A stretch of DNA of 64,000 nucleotides. Origin: Hemileia vastatrix. Its lineage: Eukaryota; Basidiomycota; Pucciniomycetes; Pucciniales; Zaghouaniaceae. The stretch covers positions 11,067,001 through 11,131,000 of the forward strand of contig JASXTE010000013.1 of assembly GCA_030280995.1 (NCBI GenBank), given 5' to 3'. The notes under the pieces were generated by a model. That model was not told the DNA's origin. It searched no databases and saw nothing but the letters and a program-made list of their open reading frames with translations. Positions 24,201 through 35,036 of this stretch are shown here, piece after piece; position 1 is the first letter of the stretch; each line of letters opens with the position of its first letter. Made by a program: the position numbers and the translations under genes.

Positions 24201-24982
24201 AAAATATAAAAAATATAAAAAATATAACAAATATAACAAATATAAAAAATATAAAAAATATAAAAAATATAAAAAATATAAAAAATATAAAAAATATAAA
24301 AAATATAAAAAATATAAAAACAAAAAATATATAAAAAATATAAAAAATATAAAAAATATAAAAAATATAAAAAATATAAAAAATATAAAAAATATAAAAA
24401 ATATAAAAAATATAAAAAATATAAAATATATAAAAAATATAAAAAATATAAAAAATATAAAAAATATAAAAAATATAAAAAATATAAAAAATATAAAAAA
24501 TATAAAAAATATAAAAAATATAAAAAATATAAAAAATATAAAAAATATAAAATATATAAAAAATATAAAAAATATAAAAAATATAAAAAATATAAAAAAT
24601 ATAAAAAATATAAAAAATATAAAAAATATAAAAAATATAAAAAATATAAAAAATATAAAAAATATAAAAAATATAAAAAATATAAAAAATATAAAAAATA
24701 TAAAAAATATAATAAATATAAAAAATATAAAAAATATAAAAAACATAAAAAATATAAAAAATATAAAAAACATAAAAAACATAAAAAATATATAAAATAT
24801 AAAAAATATAAAAAATATAAAAAATATAAAAAATATAAAAAATATAAAAAATATAAAAAATATAAAAAATATAAAAACAAAAAATATATAAAAAATATAA
24901 AAAATATAAAAATAAAAAATAAATAAAAAATATAAAAAATATAAAAAAAAAATATAAAAAAAAAAAAAAAAAAAAAAAAAAA
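21140..24982. repeat. 9-bp (TATAAAAAA)n satellite array, ~3.7 kb
   Basis: Nearly pure A/T DNA built on a 9-bp unit tataaaaaa, roughly 400 copies, with variants (taacaaata, ataataaat, aaaacataa). It is bordered by long A runs: about 21151-21270 with caaaac interruptions on the left, and 24951-24982 on the right, ending in a short (ga)n. Variants recur in the same order, so there is a higher-order pattern (see findings). The very long minus-strand frames of F/I/Y/L are an artefact of a 9-bp (three-codon) unit without stops. No gene is present. Confidence 0.95.
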
Positions 24983-25591
24983 GAGAGAGAGGTCAAAGAA
25001 GGAGCTCAATAACTTTAGTTGACAATCTACAGGATAGGCTACATTCATTAACTAATAAAAACACCTTTAAAGAAACATGGAGGAATCTTCACATCAAAAT
25101 ACAGTAAAACATGGCATACCGAACCAATTTACCGACACGGAGGTAGATGCTGCTCTAACTTACTCACCTAACCAACTAACCAAATAAATAACTCACAAAC
25201 TCACAAACCAACCCACTCACCCACTAACTAACTCCCTCTTACATAACCCCAAAACTACTATTCCAAATCAAAAACCAAAAAAAAAAAATTCCAAGATCAC
25301 TTGCCACATCATCTTATCCATCCATCCATCTTGATAAATTGATAGATTTGCTCATATCATCACATTGCACAGCACAACATAACATAACATAACACAACCA
25401 TGACAAACATTCAATAAAGATATACATACATATCATCATTCATAAAACCACAACACGGCACACGTGTTGCTTTGATTTGATTCGATGGACCAATGGATTA
25501 ATTGATCTAATAATTATTCATATATATCTATTATATATTTATAAAAAAATAAAAATAAACATAAAAGTATATATTTTCATCAAACACCAGA
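24983..25591. other. Downstream flank of the kinase gene
   Basis: About 600 bp of A/C-rich sequence between the array and the kinase stop codon. It probably includes the 3' UTR of the kinase gene. It holds short simple repeats (cataacataacataacac near 25377-25395; aactaacc-like words near 25170-25230). No other gene is seen. Confidence 0.5.
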
Positions 25592-26211
25592 TCATATACA
25601 ACCACCACCCTTCTTCTTCTTATCCTTCATCACTTTAACCTCTTCAATCGCCTCATCTACCCACCTAGCCATATCTAAATCTTCAATCTGATCACATTGC
25701 ACTAAAAATGAATGTTCCAATAATTCACTATAAGTGGGTCGATCCAATGGATTTTTTCTTAAACACAGTCCCACAAATTCTTTAGCTTGTTGACTATATT
25801 GATCGGGTAAATTAGGTGGTTGACCATTCACAATAGCAGTTAATTGAGCGAAAATGTTGGAATACGTTTCAGGTGGATAAGGATAATGACCCAAAGCAAA
25901 TTCGATGATGGAAAGACCCAGTGACCAAACATCAGACGCGACAGTATATGTTGAAACATTGCCTTGATGTTCACCTTGAATTCTTTCAGGTGCCATATAA
26001 CTTTGACATCCAATATTAGTTTTAGCTAATGACCGTTCTAGTTGACCAGAAACACCGAAATCGCATAATTTGATTTGGCCTTTACGGTTGATGAGGATAT
26101 TAGTAGGTTTGACATCTATTCTCACCCGCGCGGACACGGACCGCCATCGAAATCATCATCAAGAAGAACCAAACAAATTCATTACGTTTATCTAAATGGA
26201 AAGAAAAAAAG

Positions 26212-26244
<33 letters not shown>

Positions 26245-27433
26245 CGAATGGATTACCTCGATGCATTGTTTGAAGTTCATCTTTTAAAAAACGAAGCCCC
26301 TCGACGACTTGATGGGTCACGCGAGCCAAAACAGGTTCTGGGACATGTGCTCCAGCTAACTTGTCTAGACTCCCGCCATCCATGTATTCCATACAATAGT
26401 AAACACACGATTCGATGAAAAAAGCGCCATAAAACTCAACAATGGTGTCTGATGTGGCTCTGTGAAGGATATCGAGTTCGGTCAAGATTGCTTTAAGTTT
26501 AGAATGGTCCAATTCGAGCCTGATTTCCTAAAAGGGGGGGATGAAAACAATGAGATGAGAAAGAAAATGTAAAGGAGGAAGAGGAGGAGGAGGAGGAGGA
26601 TGAGGAAGACAATGAAGAAAAATAAAAGGAAGAATTAGTATTGATTTAAGAGAAGAGAAGAAAAAAGAAGAAGAATCATTATCATCATAATGAATAAAGG
26701 TGAATAAACAAAAGAAAGAGAGCGATTGAATCAAGTTATCCAAGAAAGCCTGACCTTCATGGCCATGACGACTTTGGTGGGTTTATGGTATACTTTATGG
26801 ACCATACCATAGTTGCCTTTACCGAGTTCATCAAGTAAATCCAATTCATCCATTTGGATAGAAAATGATTTACCGTTTGAAAAGTCGACCCCATTAGCAT
26901 GAAGGACGGCTTTACCACCAAAATGAAGTTTACCGGTTGGATCGACGATTTTGCTAAAGTTAGAAAAAGCAGAGGAAGAGGGACCGGTGACGGAGAGTAA
27001 TTTAGAGTCATGAGAGGAGGGGAGAAATTGAGGAAGAAAGGGACGATTGAGAGGATTAAGATGTTGATTGTGGGAGGAAGAAGAAGGAGGAGGAGGGGGA
27101 GGAGGGGGATGGAGATCGGTGAGTTTCATCAAGGGTTTATTTCTGCGGGCAGACATGGAAGAGCCGGCCAAAGGAGGTTGAGAAGCCAAAGGGACAGGAT
27201 GAGGACGGGAAGGATTGGCAAGAGAAGGAGGAGGAAGAGATTTGTCCTTTCTATTTGTCATCTGGAGAGAAGAGGGGGAAGATTGAGGAGTGAGTGAAGT
27301 CAAACAAGAAAGAAATCAAAAAGGGACAGACGGCAGCCATTTTAGCAGCCAAACCGGGGGGAACCTTTACACCGACGACATGAGGAGGATTATGAAGAGA
27401 GCGAATGGGAGGAGGGTTAGGGTTGTTGTTGTT

Positions 27434-27485
<52 letters not shown>

Positions 27486-27655
27486 GGTTGAAGAAGATCG
27501 GGAGGATGAAGGAGATCAGCAGGAGAGGTAGGAGAAGAGATAGCCAGACGAGGGAGATGATTGTGAAGAGAGTTATCAGGAGATGGAGAAGGAGAGTTTT
27601 CAGGAGATGGAGATGGAGGGGAAGAGTGAATGTTGGAAATGGCGAGTGAGTTCAT
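25592..27655 (-). CDS. PBS2: Pbs2-type MAP kinase kinase
   Basis: Four exons on the minus strand: 27655-27332, 27261-26755, 26527-26257, 26115-25592, joining to 541 codons plus stop. Introns are 70, 227 and 141 bp, all GT-AG, and all joins keep frame. Features: low-complexity N-terminus rich in S/P with an Asn run; PPGLAAKMAAM; then the kinase domain with G-loop GKGNYG (about 255-260), Lys277 in AMKEIRLEL, HRDVKPTN (366-373), DFG (386-388), the MAPKK activation sites SLAKT (Ser396, Thr400), and SYMAPERIQGE. The run AKTNIGCQSYMAPERI is typical of Pbs2, which activates the Hog1 MAPK in the osmotic-stress pathway. The start is chosen at 27655 because upstream codons lie in a minisatellite. The first donor (GTCTGT) is weak, and the third intron carries a 30-bp A run. 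Confidence 0.9.
27418..27486 (-). repeat. Trinucleotide repeat coding for poly-Asn
   Basis: An interrupted (GTT/GAT)n run on the plus strand inside exon 1 of the kinase gene. It encodes a stretch of Asn with a few Ile in the disordered N-terminus. It is expected to vary in length between strains. Confidence 0.85.
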
Positions 27656-27705
27656 GGCGATTGAAATGCAAAAAAGAAAATCCAACTCAACGATGAGCGC
27701 ATATT

Positions 27706-28083
27706 GCATACAGCGTGCATACTGCATACACAGTCCATATTGCATACAGCGTGCATACTGCATACACAGTCCATATTGCATACAGCGTGCATACTGCATA
27801 CACAGTCCATATTGCATACAGCGTGCATACTGCATACACAGTCCATATTGCATACAGCGTGCATACTGCATACACAGTCCATATTGCATACAGCGTGCAT
27901 ACTGCATACACAGTCCATATTGCATACAGCGTGCATACTGCATACACAGTCCATATTGCATACAGCGTGCACATTGCATACACCCTGCACATTGCATACA
28001 CCCTGCACATTGCATACACCCTGCACATTGCATACACCCTGCACATTGCATACACCCTGCACATTGCATACACCCTGCACATT
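27706..28083. repeat. 18-bp minisatellite, 21 units, between divergent genes
   Basis: Seven 36-bp dimers (gcatacagcgtgcatact plus gcatacacagtccatatt), one hybrid unit, then six copies of gcatacaccctgcacatt. All are variants of one 18-bp unit, GCATACA...TGCATAYT. It fills most of the 474-bp gap between the start codons of the kinase and TRAPP genes, so it sits in their shared promoter region. Because 18 is a multiple of 3 and no stop is included, several long spurious frames appear on both strands. Confidence 0.95.
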
Positions 28084-28129
28084 GCATACACCTTAGCCTC
28101 CCTCTCCCTCCCCTCCCGCCTTATGCAAT

Positions 28130-28841
28130 ATGGCCACCCATCCCTCCCGCTCCTCCATCTATGCAAAACCTTTCCCTAGGCCTTTTGTCCAGCAGCAACT
28201 TCCCCTTTCCCTCTTCCACTTTCTCTTCGCTCAAATCATCGCTTACTCTCACAACAGAGTCTCCGGCATCGCTGACTTTGAGAAAAAGCTCAATATCATC
28301 GGTTATCGCGTCGGTTATCGTCTCTTGTCTTTCCTCTCCCTTCGTGATGCTCTTGCTCCTACCCTGTCTTCCTCCGCTACTTCCTCTTTCAGGTATTCCT
28401 CTTCCCTCGCTTCCATCAATCCTCATCGTCCTATTCGAATCCTACCTGCTCTCTCTTGGATACATACCTCCCTTTGGAAGTTTGTCGTCGGTAAAACGGC
28501 TGACGTCTTGGAACACTCAAATGAAAATGATGACGAGTACATGATCTCCGATAACGATCTCATCCTCACCCGTTCTATCTCCATCCCAAAAGAAATCAGT
28601 CAATTGAGTTGCGGCGCTCTCATGGCCGGTATCGTCGAAGGTTGTTTAGATGGTCTAGGATTTGTATCTCTTCCCCTCCTTCCTTTCATTTCTATATCTC
28701 TAATCATATCCTTTCCTTTTATAGCCTGCTCGTGTCACTTCTCATTCAGCTCCATCTCAAACTTTCCCTAAACGAACCACTCTTCTCATCAAATTCGAAC
28801 CTGAACCTATGCAACGTGAAAAAGCCTTGGCCTCATCTTAA
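28130..28841 (+). CDS. TRS31: TRAPP complex subunit Trs31/TRAPPC5
   Basis: Two exons, 28130-28663 and 28725-28841, give 216 residues; the 61-bp intron is GT-AG and in phase 0. The Bet3-like fold is visible: FHFLFAQIIAYSHNRVSGIADFE near the N-terminus, LGYRVG-like motif IIGYRVGYRLLSFL, a short disordered insert, then RILPALSWIHTSLWKFVVGKTADVLEHS, DEYMISDND, SIPKEISQLSCGALMAGIVEG and, after the intron, PARVTSH...RTTLLIKFEPEPMQREKAL. TRAPP is a Rab/Ypt exchange factor that tethers vesicles at the Golgi, and Trs31 is a core subunit. The ATG at 28130 has a G at +4; an out-of-frame ATG lies 7 nt before it. The CDS starts 46 nt after the minisatellite. Confidence 0.92.
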
Positions 28842-29659
28842 AATAGATAGAGAATCACATTTGTTCACCATCTATCTGCAGTTCAAAATTCATTAATATA
28901 TATATGGTTCATGTCAACCAAGTCGTTAAAAAAAGTTTTTTAAACTACTTCAGTACTCTCCCCACTTTAAAATAAATAAAGAGTAGTTTAAGAATTCATA
29001 AGAAATTTACTTCACTTGACTGTATTGTCTCATCATGGGCAAATTATTGGGTGCTAACCCCCCCAAAACCCAATACATACATAAAATAAATAAATGCACA
29101 CCACAGTGGCCTGTAATGTTATGGCAACCACAATATGTCATGTACCTAGTGAATTATGCACTTAGCCATCCTATATAACCTGCCGCCATGGCATCCTGAG
29201 ATTCCAGTTCTTTCTGGAGTCCCAAGTACTGATACCGTGCCACAGGTTATGGGCTGTTCCTGCATGTGAATAAATATCTGTTTTTTCTTTTTTGACTTTC
29301 ACCTGGGTAACACAAAGGCAGCAAGAGTCAAAAGAAAGACCCCCACTGCATATCTGACATAGTCTTACCTCAATCCATCACTGATTAAAATCAATCCAAA
29401 ATCCTCCCACCCCATTTCTGACTGAGAACTTAAATCTTTGGACATTCATCCCCTTTCCCCCATTCCCCACCTCCATCCATCTTCCTCATCCTTAACTAAA
29501 CCCTCCCCATTTTCAATCTCACTCTTTCTCACCTGTCAAACTTGATCTTTCACATCTCATTCTCTCAAACAAATCTTCCCCCCATGGCTGTATCCACCTT
29601 CATTATCCCCTACCCCACAACTTACCATTCAATTCATCTCACTGAAACCTTAAATGCTG
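28842..29659. other. Intergenic sequence, no gene seen
   Basis: About 800 bp after TRS31. It is AT-rich at first, then C-rich with a run ctaaccccccccaaaaccc near 29055-29073. No structured RNA or credible frame was found. The 101-codon plus-strand frame at 29542 enters the foldback arm and has no recognisable domain. Confidence 0.45.
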
Positions 29660-29879
29660 ACCCATGCTGTATGTCTGTCAACACCCCACATGACACTCAA
29701 AGCAAAAAGTCAATCTTTTTAATCCATATATCAGTACAACAAATCCATACTCAAAGCACAGAAAGCAACATCTACCTAGTAACTGCTTTTTCTCCTTTGT
29801 GTGTCTTGATTTCAACCACACTAGCCACTCCACTATCTAAACCTTAAATCTAAATTAGTCAATCATCTGCTTATACTTT
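29660..29879. repeat. Single arm of the foldback element
   Basis: Matches the arms of the element at 2868-3962: aaatccatactc, agaaagcaacatctacctag, taaatctaaatt, then gcttatactttt, where it is cut by the family-B LTR at 29880. The second arm was not found nearby. Confidence 0.7.
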
Positions 29880-29957
29880 TTGTTAAGACCTAAGGAGGTG
29901 GACTACTATTAACACTGACACTAACCTGAGACAGGACTGACTATGCTGATAGACTAA
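29880..29957 (-). repeat. Family-B minus element, 3' LTR outer part
   Basis: Reads TGTTAAGACCTAAGGAGG on the plus strand, the inverse of the family-B LTR end (CTTCTCAGGTCATAACA). It stops after GGACTGACTATGCTGATAG.., exactly where the plus-strand family-B element begins. The LTR resumes at 36820. About 50 bp of the expected LTR are altered or missing at the junction. Confidence 0.7.
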
Positions 29958-30205
29958 TGTTAGGATTTAGGTTGAAAGGTGAGGAGGAGGAGGAGGAGTG
30001 CTATGGGCACTATGCATTGTGGAAGACAGAATAGGGGATACTGCATAAAGGGGTTATATGGGGAAAGCACTGTGGAGCACTCCCCATCAGACAACTTATA
30101 TAGTAATCCAATGACTCTCTAGTCTCACTGCTGTATTAGCATAGTCAGTCCCATTTAAAGGCTAGCACCAGGGCTAGTAGTAGCCCACCTTCTCAGGTCA
30201 TAACA
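29958..30205 (+). repeat. 5' LTR, family B plus element
   Basis: 248 bp, TGTTAGGATT...GGTCATAACA. It contains a TATA-like cttatatagtaat and a (gag)n run. It pairs with 36578-36819. Confidence 0.88.
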
Positions 30206-30247
30206 TTGTGTCCAATCTCATTTTGCACACTACTAAAGAAGAATGAA

Positions 30248-31413
30248 TGTCAGCCTAGGTATCTCCAGGACTGATTCATTCTTATGTTTAAAATAAGATA
30301 GCCTTAATTAAATTAAGTTTACTACTTAAAAATAAGGTCAAAATACTTATATATGTGGTTATAATACATATATATATATATATATATTTATTACACTATT
30401 ATATGACTTATAGTAGTTTAAATAGCTTATCCATAGCCTAATAATACTTATTAAGGTGTTAATGGAGTCATAATATACTTATCTTAAGTGATATTAAGTA
30501 ATTATTGACATACATAAGCTTATATGAATACATAAACCTCATATTCAGTGAAATATGTAGTTATATTATGTATATTTAGGTCTTGTAAGTGGGTTTTAAC
30601 CTCTTCATAGCCTATAACCTTTATTTTTATGCTTATTTTTAGGTCATATGGACATATCCAGTGGACTCACAACACCTACACAAGCATATACACCTATTTC
30701 AGGCACATATACCCAGTTTGGACAACTTAATTTGATTCCTTGGATGGATTTTCATGGATTTATGAGTTGGGATATCATTACTGGGTTAATATGGATGCTT
30801 GGGGATGTTATTAGGGACATGGACAGTTAATTTGGTTCCTTTATATGCTATGGGTTTCATTTTATCCTCTTTGGATGAGTTAGTTTACCTGTTTCTTTAT
30901 GGTATCCGCTTTTATCTGGATTTTCTATTTATGGTATGGGTCTGTGTTATCATTAATTGTGATGGAGGGTCCTTACTGGAGGTCTGGGTGTTGAAACTGC
31001 TTGAAGTGGAAACCATGGGGAGGTGATGGGCCCTCACAGTGCTGTAATTTCTGGGGATAGAAGTGACATCATCTGGATTGAAGGTCTGTGCACTCCAGTG
31101 GAGTGTGGTCTAAGTAAGGGAGGATTTGACGGGTTATTGGACATCACTTACTTACTACACTTCAAATAAACACTATAAAACAATTATTATCATATATAAA
31201 TAGATATTATCTTTATATATGCTAAAACTATATTTTATTGATCTATGTTCCACCACTAGCATGCATCAAAATTAAAGTATTGTGAGTTTATATTGAGAAT
31301 AAATATTCTATTTGTCTTCCCCTGAGGTTTAATCACTAAATTGTTTATCAATAAGTAGTTGGACCATAAATATTTACTATTAAATCATACTTAGATACTA
31401 GCACACACTGACA
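30248..31413 (+). repeat. Solo LTR of the A4 type
   Basis: 1166 bp, TGTCAGCC...ACTGACA, homologous along its whole length to the A4 LTR (55783-56960). It is flanked on both sides by ATGAA (30243-30247 and 31414-31418), a perfect 5-bp target duplication. No internal element sequence adjoins it, so it is a product of LTR-LTR recombination. It contains a (TA)n run near 30366-30388. It lies at the gag start codon of the family-B element. Confidence 0.92.
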
Positions 31414-32418
31414 ATGAACCCCACAGGCCAACCCAAAGCAGCACTTCTTGCTACAATGCAAGAGCAAATGGCACACCTACAGGAACAGAATGCTAGGCTT
31501 ATGGAGCCCCTAGAAGAGTCAGAACTCTCATACCACAACCCCACTGAAGCAGGATTGGATGCTTCCAAAGCTGAAGCTAAAGCACAGGCACCACCCTCCC
31601 CCCCCCCACACCACCACCACTTGTCAAAAGTCCAAAGATTGCGGTTCCAGCAATCTTTGATGGAAAACAAGGTCCCCAGGTGGATCAGTATGTGTCCCAG
31701 GTAAACCTCTATGTCATACTCAATGGACATCAGCTCCCAGATGAGTGAGCAAAAATTGGGTTCATAAAATCATACCTCACAGATGAGGCAGCACACTGGG
31801 AAAGGCCTTACACTGAGGAGCTCCTTAAATACTCTCAAGCAGTGACAACCTTCCATCAGTTCATGGCAGATTTTGAATTAGCCTTTGTCAACCCAGATGT
31901 GGTCACAAACTCAGAGCATGTGCTCAATTAGTTGAAACAAAGAAACTCGGTTGGAATTCTGGGGCCACACCAGCTACATCACAACATGGGGAGAAGGGGC
32001 ATGCATGTTTCACTTCAGGAATGGGGTCTTATTCAAAATAAGAAATTCCCTAATCAGTCACCCTTGCCCAACCTCCTTCCAAGCACTCATGGAACTGGCC
32101 ATCCAAGTTGACAACAAGTTTATGCATCAACACACATACGGTTGGAGTGGCATTTGTCCATGGCACAGCTATGCCTCATCAAGTGGGGCCAGCTCCAGGG
32201 ACCCAAATGCCATGGACATTGATGCAGTCAACGTACATTTTACTAATGGGAAGAAAAGGCTATCTGATGAGAAATACCAGAGGCGTATGAGTAGAGGGTT
32301 GTGCCTCCAATGTGGAAATGGTAGTCATCTTGCAAGGGAGTGTAAAGTGAAGATCAGGGTTAGTGAGGTAGAGGATAGCACAGGTAGGGCGCAGGTAAAA
32401 GAAAGTGCTCAGGAGTGA
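31414..32418 (+). pseudogene. Family B gag, broken
   Basis: Frames in all three registers. The start is MNPTGQPKAALLATMQEQMAHLQEQNARL (coiled coil). Next come capsid-like words in other frames (FDGKQGPQVDQYVSQVNLY; DEAAHWERPYTEEL near 31785; ADFELAFVNPD near 31870), and a classical zinc knuckle CLQCGNGSHLARECK (CX2CX4HX4C) near 32302-32346. It would form the particle shell. Several stops and frameshifts are present. The first ATG was recreated by the target duplication of the solo LTR. Confidence 0.78.
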
Positions 32419-32571
32419 AGGTTGTGCCTTCCTTGAGCAGATTAGAGGGAAAGAACAAAGTAGATTGGGTAGAAGAATTATCAGCATGTAAGCCACTTGA
32501 AGTAAATGATAATCATATTATACTAAACTTGGCCTTTCATGACCCTTGAAGCCACAACAAACACCACACAA

Positions 32572-32812
32572 TATGGTGGGCGGACTTGCTAGCAAGTCCG
32601 CAACCTTGGACCCAAACTCACCATAGATTGAACACACATTGAGCTATTGATAAAGGAACCATTCAATCAGGGATGAACACCACTCAGCAGAACAGTTTTA
32701 GGTGGGTGTTCAAGTAGAGTTCAGTATGGGTTCAGTATGAGTTCAGTCTGAGTTCCATCTGAGTTCCATCTGAGTTCAGGTTGAGGACTTGCTAGCAAGT
32801 CCACCCCCTATA
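32572..32812. mobile_element. Small inverted-repeat element (MITE-like) in family B
   Basis: Both ends carry the perfect 18-bp palindrome GGACTTGCTAGCAAGTCC (32582-32599 and 32785-32802), extended outward to terminal inverted repeats of about 30 bp (CAATATGGTGGGC... against GCAATATAGGGGGT...). The interior has a tandem 12-bp motif, gttcagtatgag and variants, five or six times near 32705-32775. It sits between gag and protease of the family-B element, where no such DNA is expected. No coding capacity and no clear target duplication. Confidence 0.7.
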
Positions 32813-32819
32813 TTGCGTA

Positions 32820-33497
32820 GTGAAATGTACAAGCCCTACTGGACTGTGGTGCAACAGACTGTTTTATTTCTAACAATTTTTTTAAAGAGAAATAAAATGA
32901 AAAATAAAAAAATGGGACTACCCTAGGCACCTAATTATGTTTGATAAATCCCCAGGTGGGGGAGGAGAAGTAAGAGAACAGGTTTTTTTCAGGTTTTGGT
33001 GTCATGGAAGGGAGGTTCAGGGCAGGAAATATGCAGCAGACCTGAAAGACCAGTACAAGATGGTACTGGGGATGACATGGCTACACCAATATAACCCAAA
33101 CATTGACTTGAAGGAAGTAAAGGTTCAGATGGGAAGGAAGGGGGATGCTGGCGCAAAAGTATCAGCACCCTGGCACCTTAAGGGGTCAGGGGCCCATCCC
33201 AATGAGTTTTGCAATATTTTGTTATCATCAGTAGACTTGCTGCCAGAGCTGATGCTTCCTCTTGATTCTAAGAAGCAGGCTGGGGATGGGCCAAAAATAG
33301 GGAGCACCAAAGAGAGCTGGAGGAGAGATAAAGCACACCAAGAAAAGGAGAAGGCACAAAAAAGATGCAGAAAAGCAGGAGATGTAAATATGAATGGCAC
33401 AGTAGATGAATTTGTCCCCTGGCCCCTTCAAGGGTCAGGAGACCCTCCTGCCAAGTCTCCTAGTGTTTTTATTATCATCAGTAGACTTAACACATGA
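32820..33497 (+). pseudogene. Family B protease region
   Basis: A retropepsin-like start, VQALLDCGATDCFISN, lies near 32828-32875, with DCG in place of the usual D-S/T-G. After stops, the 32937 frame keeps the second block YKMVLGMTWLHQYNPNIDLKEVKV, which corresponds to the 'ILGLPWL..HNP.IDW' region of gypsy proteases. A tandem-like duplication of 'tttgttatcatcagtagactt' type words (33220 and 33468) may reflect local repeat growth. It is degenerate. Confidence 0.65.
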
Positions 33498-33699
33498 ACT
33501 AAAACTTTCTCTTGATGCTAAGTTTCAGGACTTGGAGGGGGCACTGGAGGAAGAGGAGCCATTGGAATGCAATGCAACAGCATGGCATATATCTACCAAG
33601 ATTTCAGCCAAGTTCAAGTCCTCAAAGCCAACAAAAAGTCTCAAGGAGATGGTTCACAAAGCTTATTGGGAGTAATTACCACTTTTTGAAGATGGAAAA

Positions 33700-35030
33700 T
33701 TCAAGACCCTGCCACCTCATCAACCATACAACTTGGCCATTCATCTGATGCCAGGAACAACCCCTCAATTCAGTCACATCATCTTTCTGTCAATCTTGGA
33801 CTCTACAGCGCTATAGGAGATGATTGATGAAAATATAAAGAATGGTTTTTATTAGAGAATCAAAATCTCCCTGGGCTGCCGCTGTGATCTTTTCAGGAAA
33901 AAAGGATGGGTCATTAAGACCTTGTATGGATTTCAGAAGCTTAAAAATGCTGACGGTAAAGAACAGATATCACCTTCCTTTGACTAGTGAGCTAAATAAT
34001 AGCCTCCATGGTGCAGAGATCTTCATGTCCCTATATCTTAGAGAAGGTTACCACAGCATATGTGTGAAACAAGGTGATGAACCCAAACTGGAATTCTGCA
34101 CTAAATTTAGTCATTTTGAATGCTTGGTAATGCCATTTGGTCCATGTAATGCACCTGCCACTTTATAGTACTTCACAAACAGCATCTTCAGAGATAGAAT
34201 AGTGATAGATGTGGTGGTGTACTTAGATTAAATCTTGATTTACTCCAGATCAATGGAAGAACACCAAATACACGTGAAGGACTGTCTCAAGCACTTGAAA
34301 AAAGGCCCAAGTATGGTTAAAACAGGAGAAATGTGTCTTCCCAGTGAGTAAAATCCCCTACCTGGGTATGATCATTTCAAATAATAGAGTACAAATGGAC
34401 AAAGATAAAGTAAATTCAGAAACAGAATGGCTGACACCAGCATCAGTAAAAAAAAGCTCTAGTCTTTCCTAGGCTTTGCAAATTTTTATTTCCATTTTAT
34501 TGAATATTACTCTCACATTTTTCTGACCATTGCATGACCTCACAAAGAAAGAAGCCAGGTTTATCTGGAGAGGTAGCCAACAAGATGTGCTTGACTACCT
34601 GAAAAGACAATTTGTGACAGCTCCCCCATTGACTTGTTGAAGCCATTTTTTCTGGAGTGTGACTGCTCAGAATTTGCATTAGGTGCAGAATTATCCCAAT
34701 ACAGCGCTTAAAATTGTCCTTCACCCTGTAGCATATTTTTCATAAACACTGATAGGCCCCAAACTAAACTATGAAATATATGATAAGGAGTTATTGGAAC
34801 TAGTAGAAGCGGTGAACACCTGGTTCCAATGTTTGGAAGGAGGACCTCACTGATTATATGTCATTGTTTACATGGATCATCAAAACTTGGAAACCTTCTT
34901 GACCAAAACAAAGCTGACACACTGGAACGCGTGCCTGGTGGAACTGCTAGGTAGCATTGATTTTATGGTTCAATTCCGCCCAAGGAAGAAAATTGGGAAA
35001 CCGGATGCACTTTGAGGATGATCCAACCTG
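33700..35030 (+). pseudogene. Family B reverse transcriptase and RNase H
   Basis: RT motifs in the frame at 33842: ESKSPWAAAVIFSGKKDGSLRPCMDFRSLK, NRYHLPLTSELN, FECLVMPFGPCNAPAT. The catalytic box reads VVYLD followed by a stop near 34220, against the expected YLDD. RNase H follows in other frames (FLECDCSEFALGAELSQY near 34650; TGPKLNYEIYDKELLELVEA near 34745). It has multiple stops and frameshifts. Confidence 0.78.
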
Positions 35031-35036
35031 CGCCCA

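Noticed and set aside
21092..25048. Very long minus-strand frames (up to 852 codons) of F, I, Y and L
   Set aside because: They follow from a 9-bp repeat without stop codons; several frames are open at once and no start context or domain exists.
25592..25625. C-terminal prenylation (CaaX) signal on the kinase
   Set aside because: The protein ends GGGCI, with only one residue after Cys, so there is no CaaX box.
27706..28083. CRISPR-like array
   Set aside because: Units are contiguous with no unique spacers, and the genome is eukaryotic.
27251..28544. Long frames on both strands across 27.7-28.1 kb (MQCAGC, ILHTQS and similar repeats)
   Set aside because: The 18-bp unit is a multiple of 3 and stop-free, so all are artefacts. 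The real genes start at 27655 (minus) and 28130 (plus).
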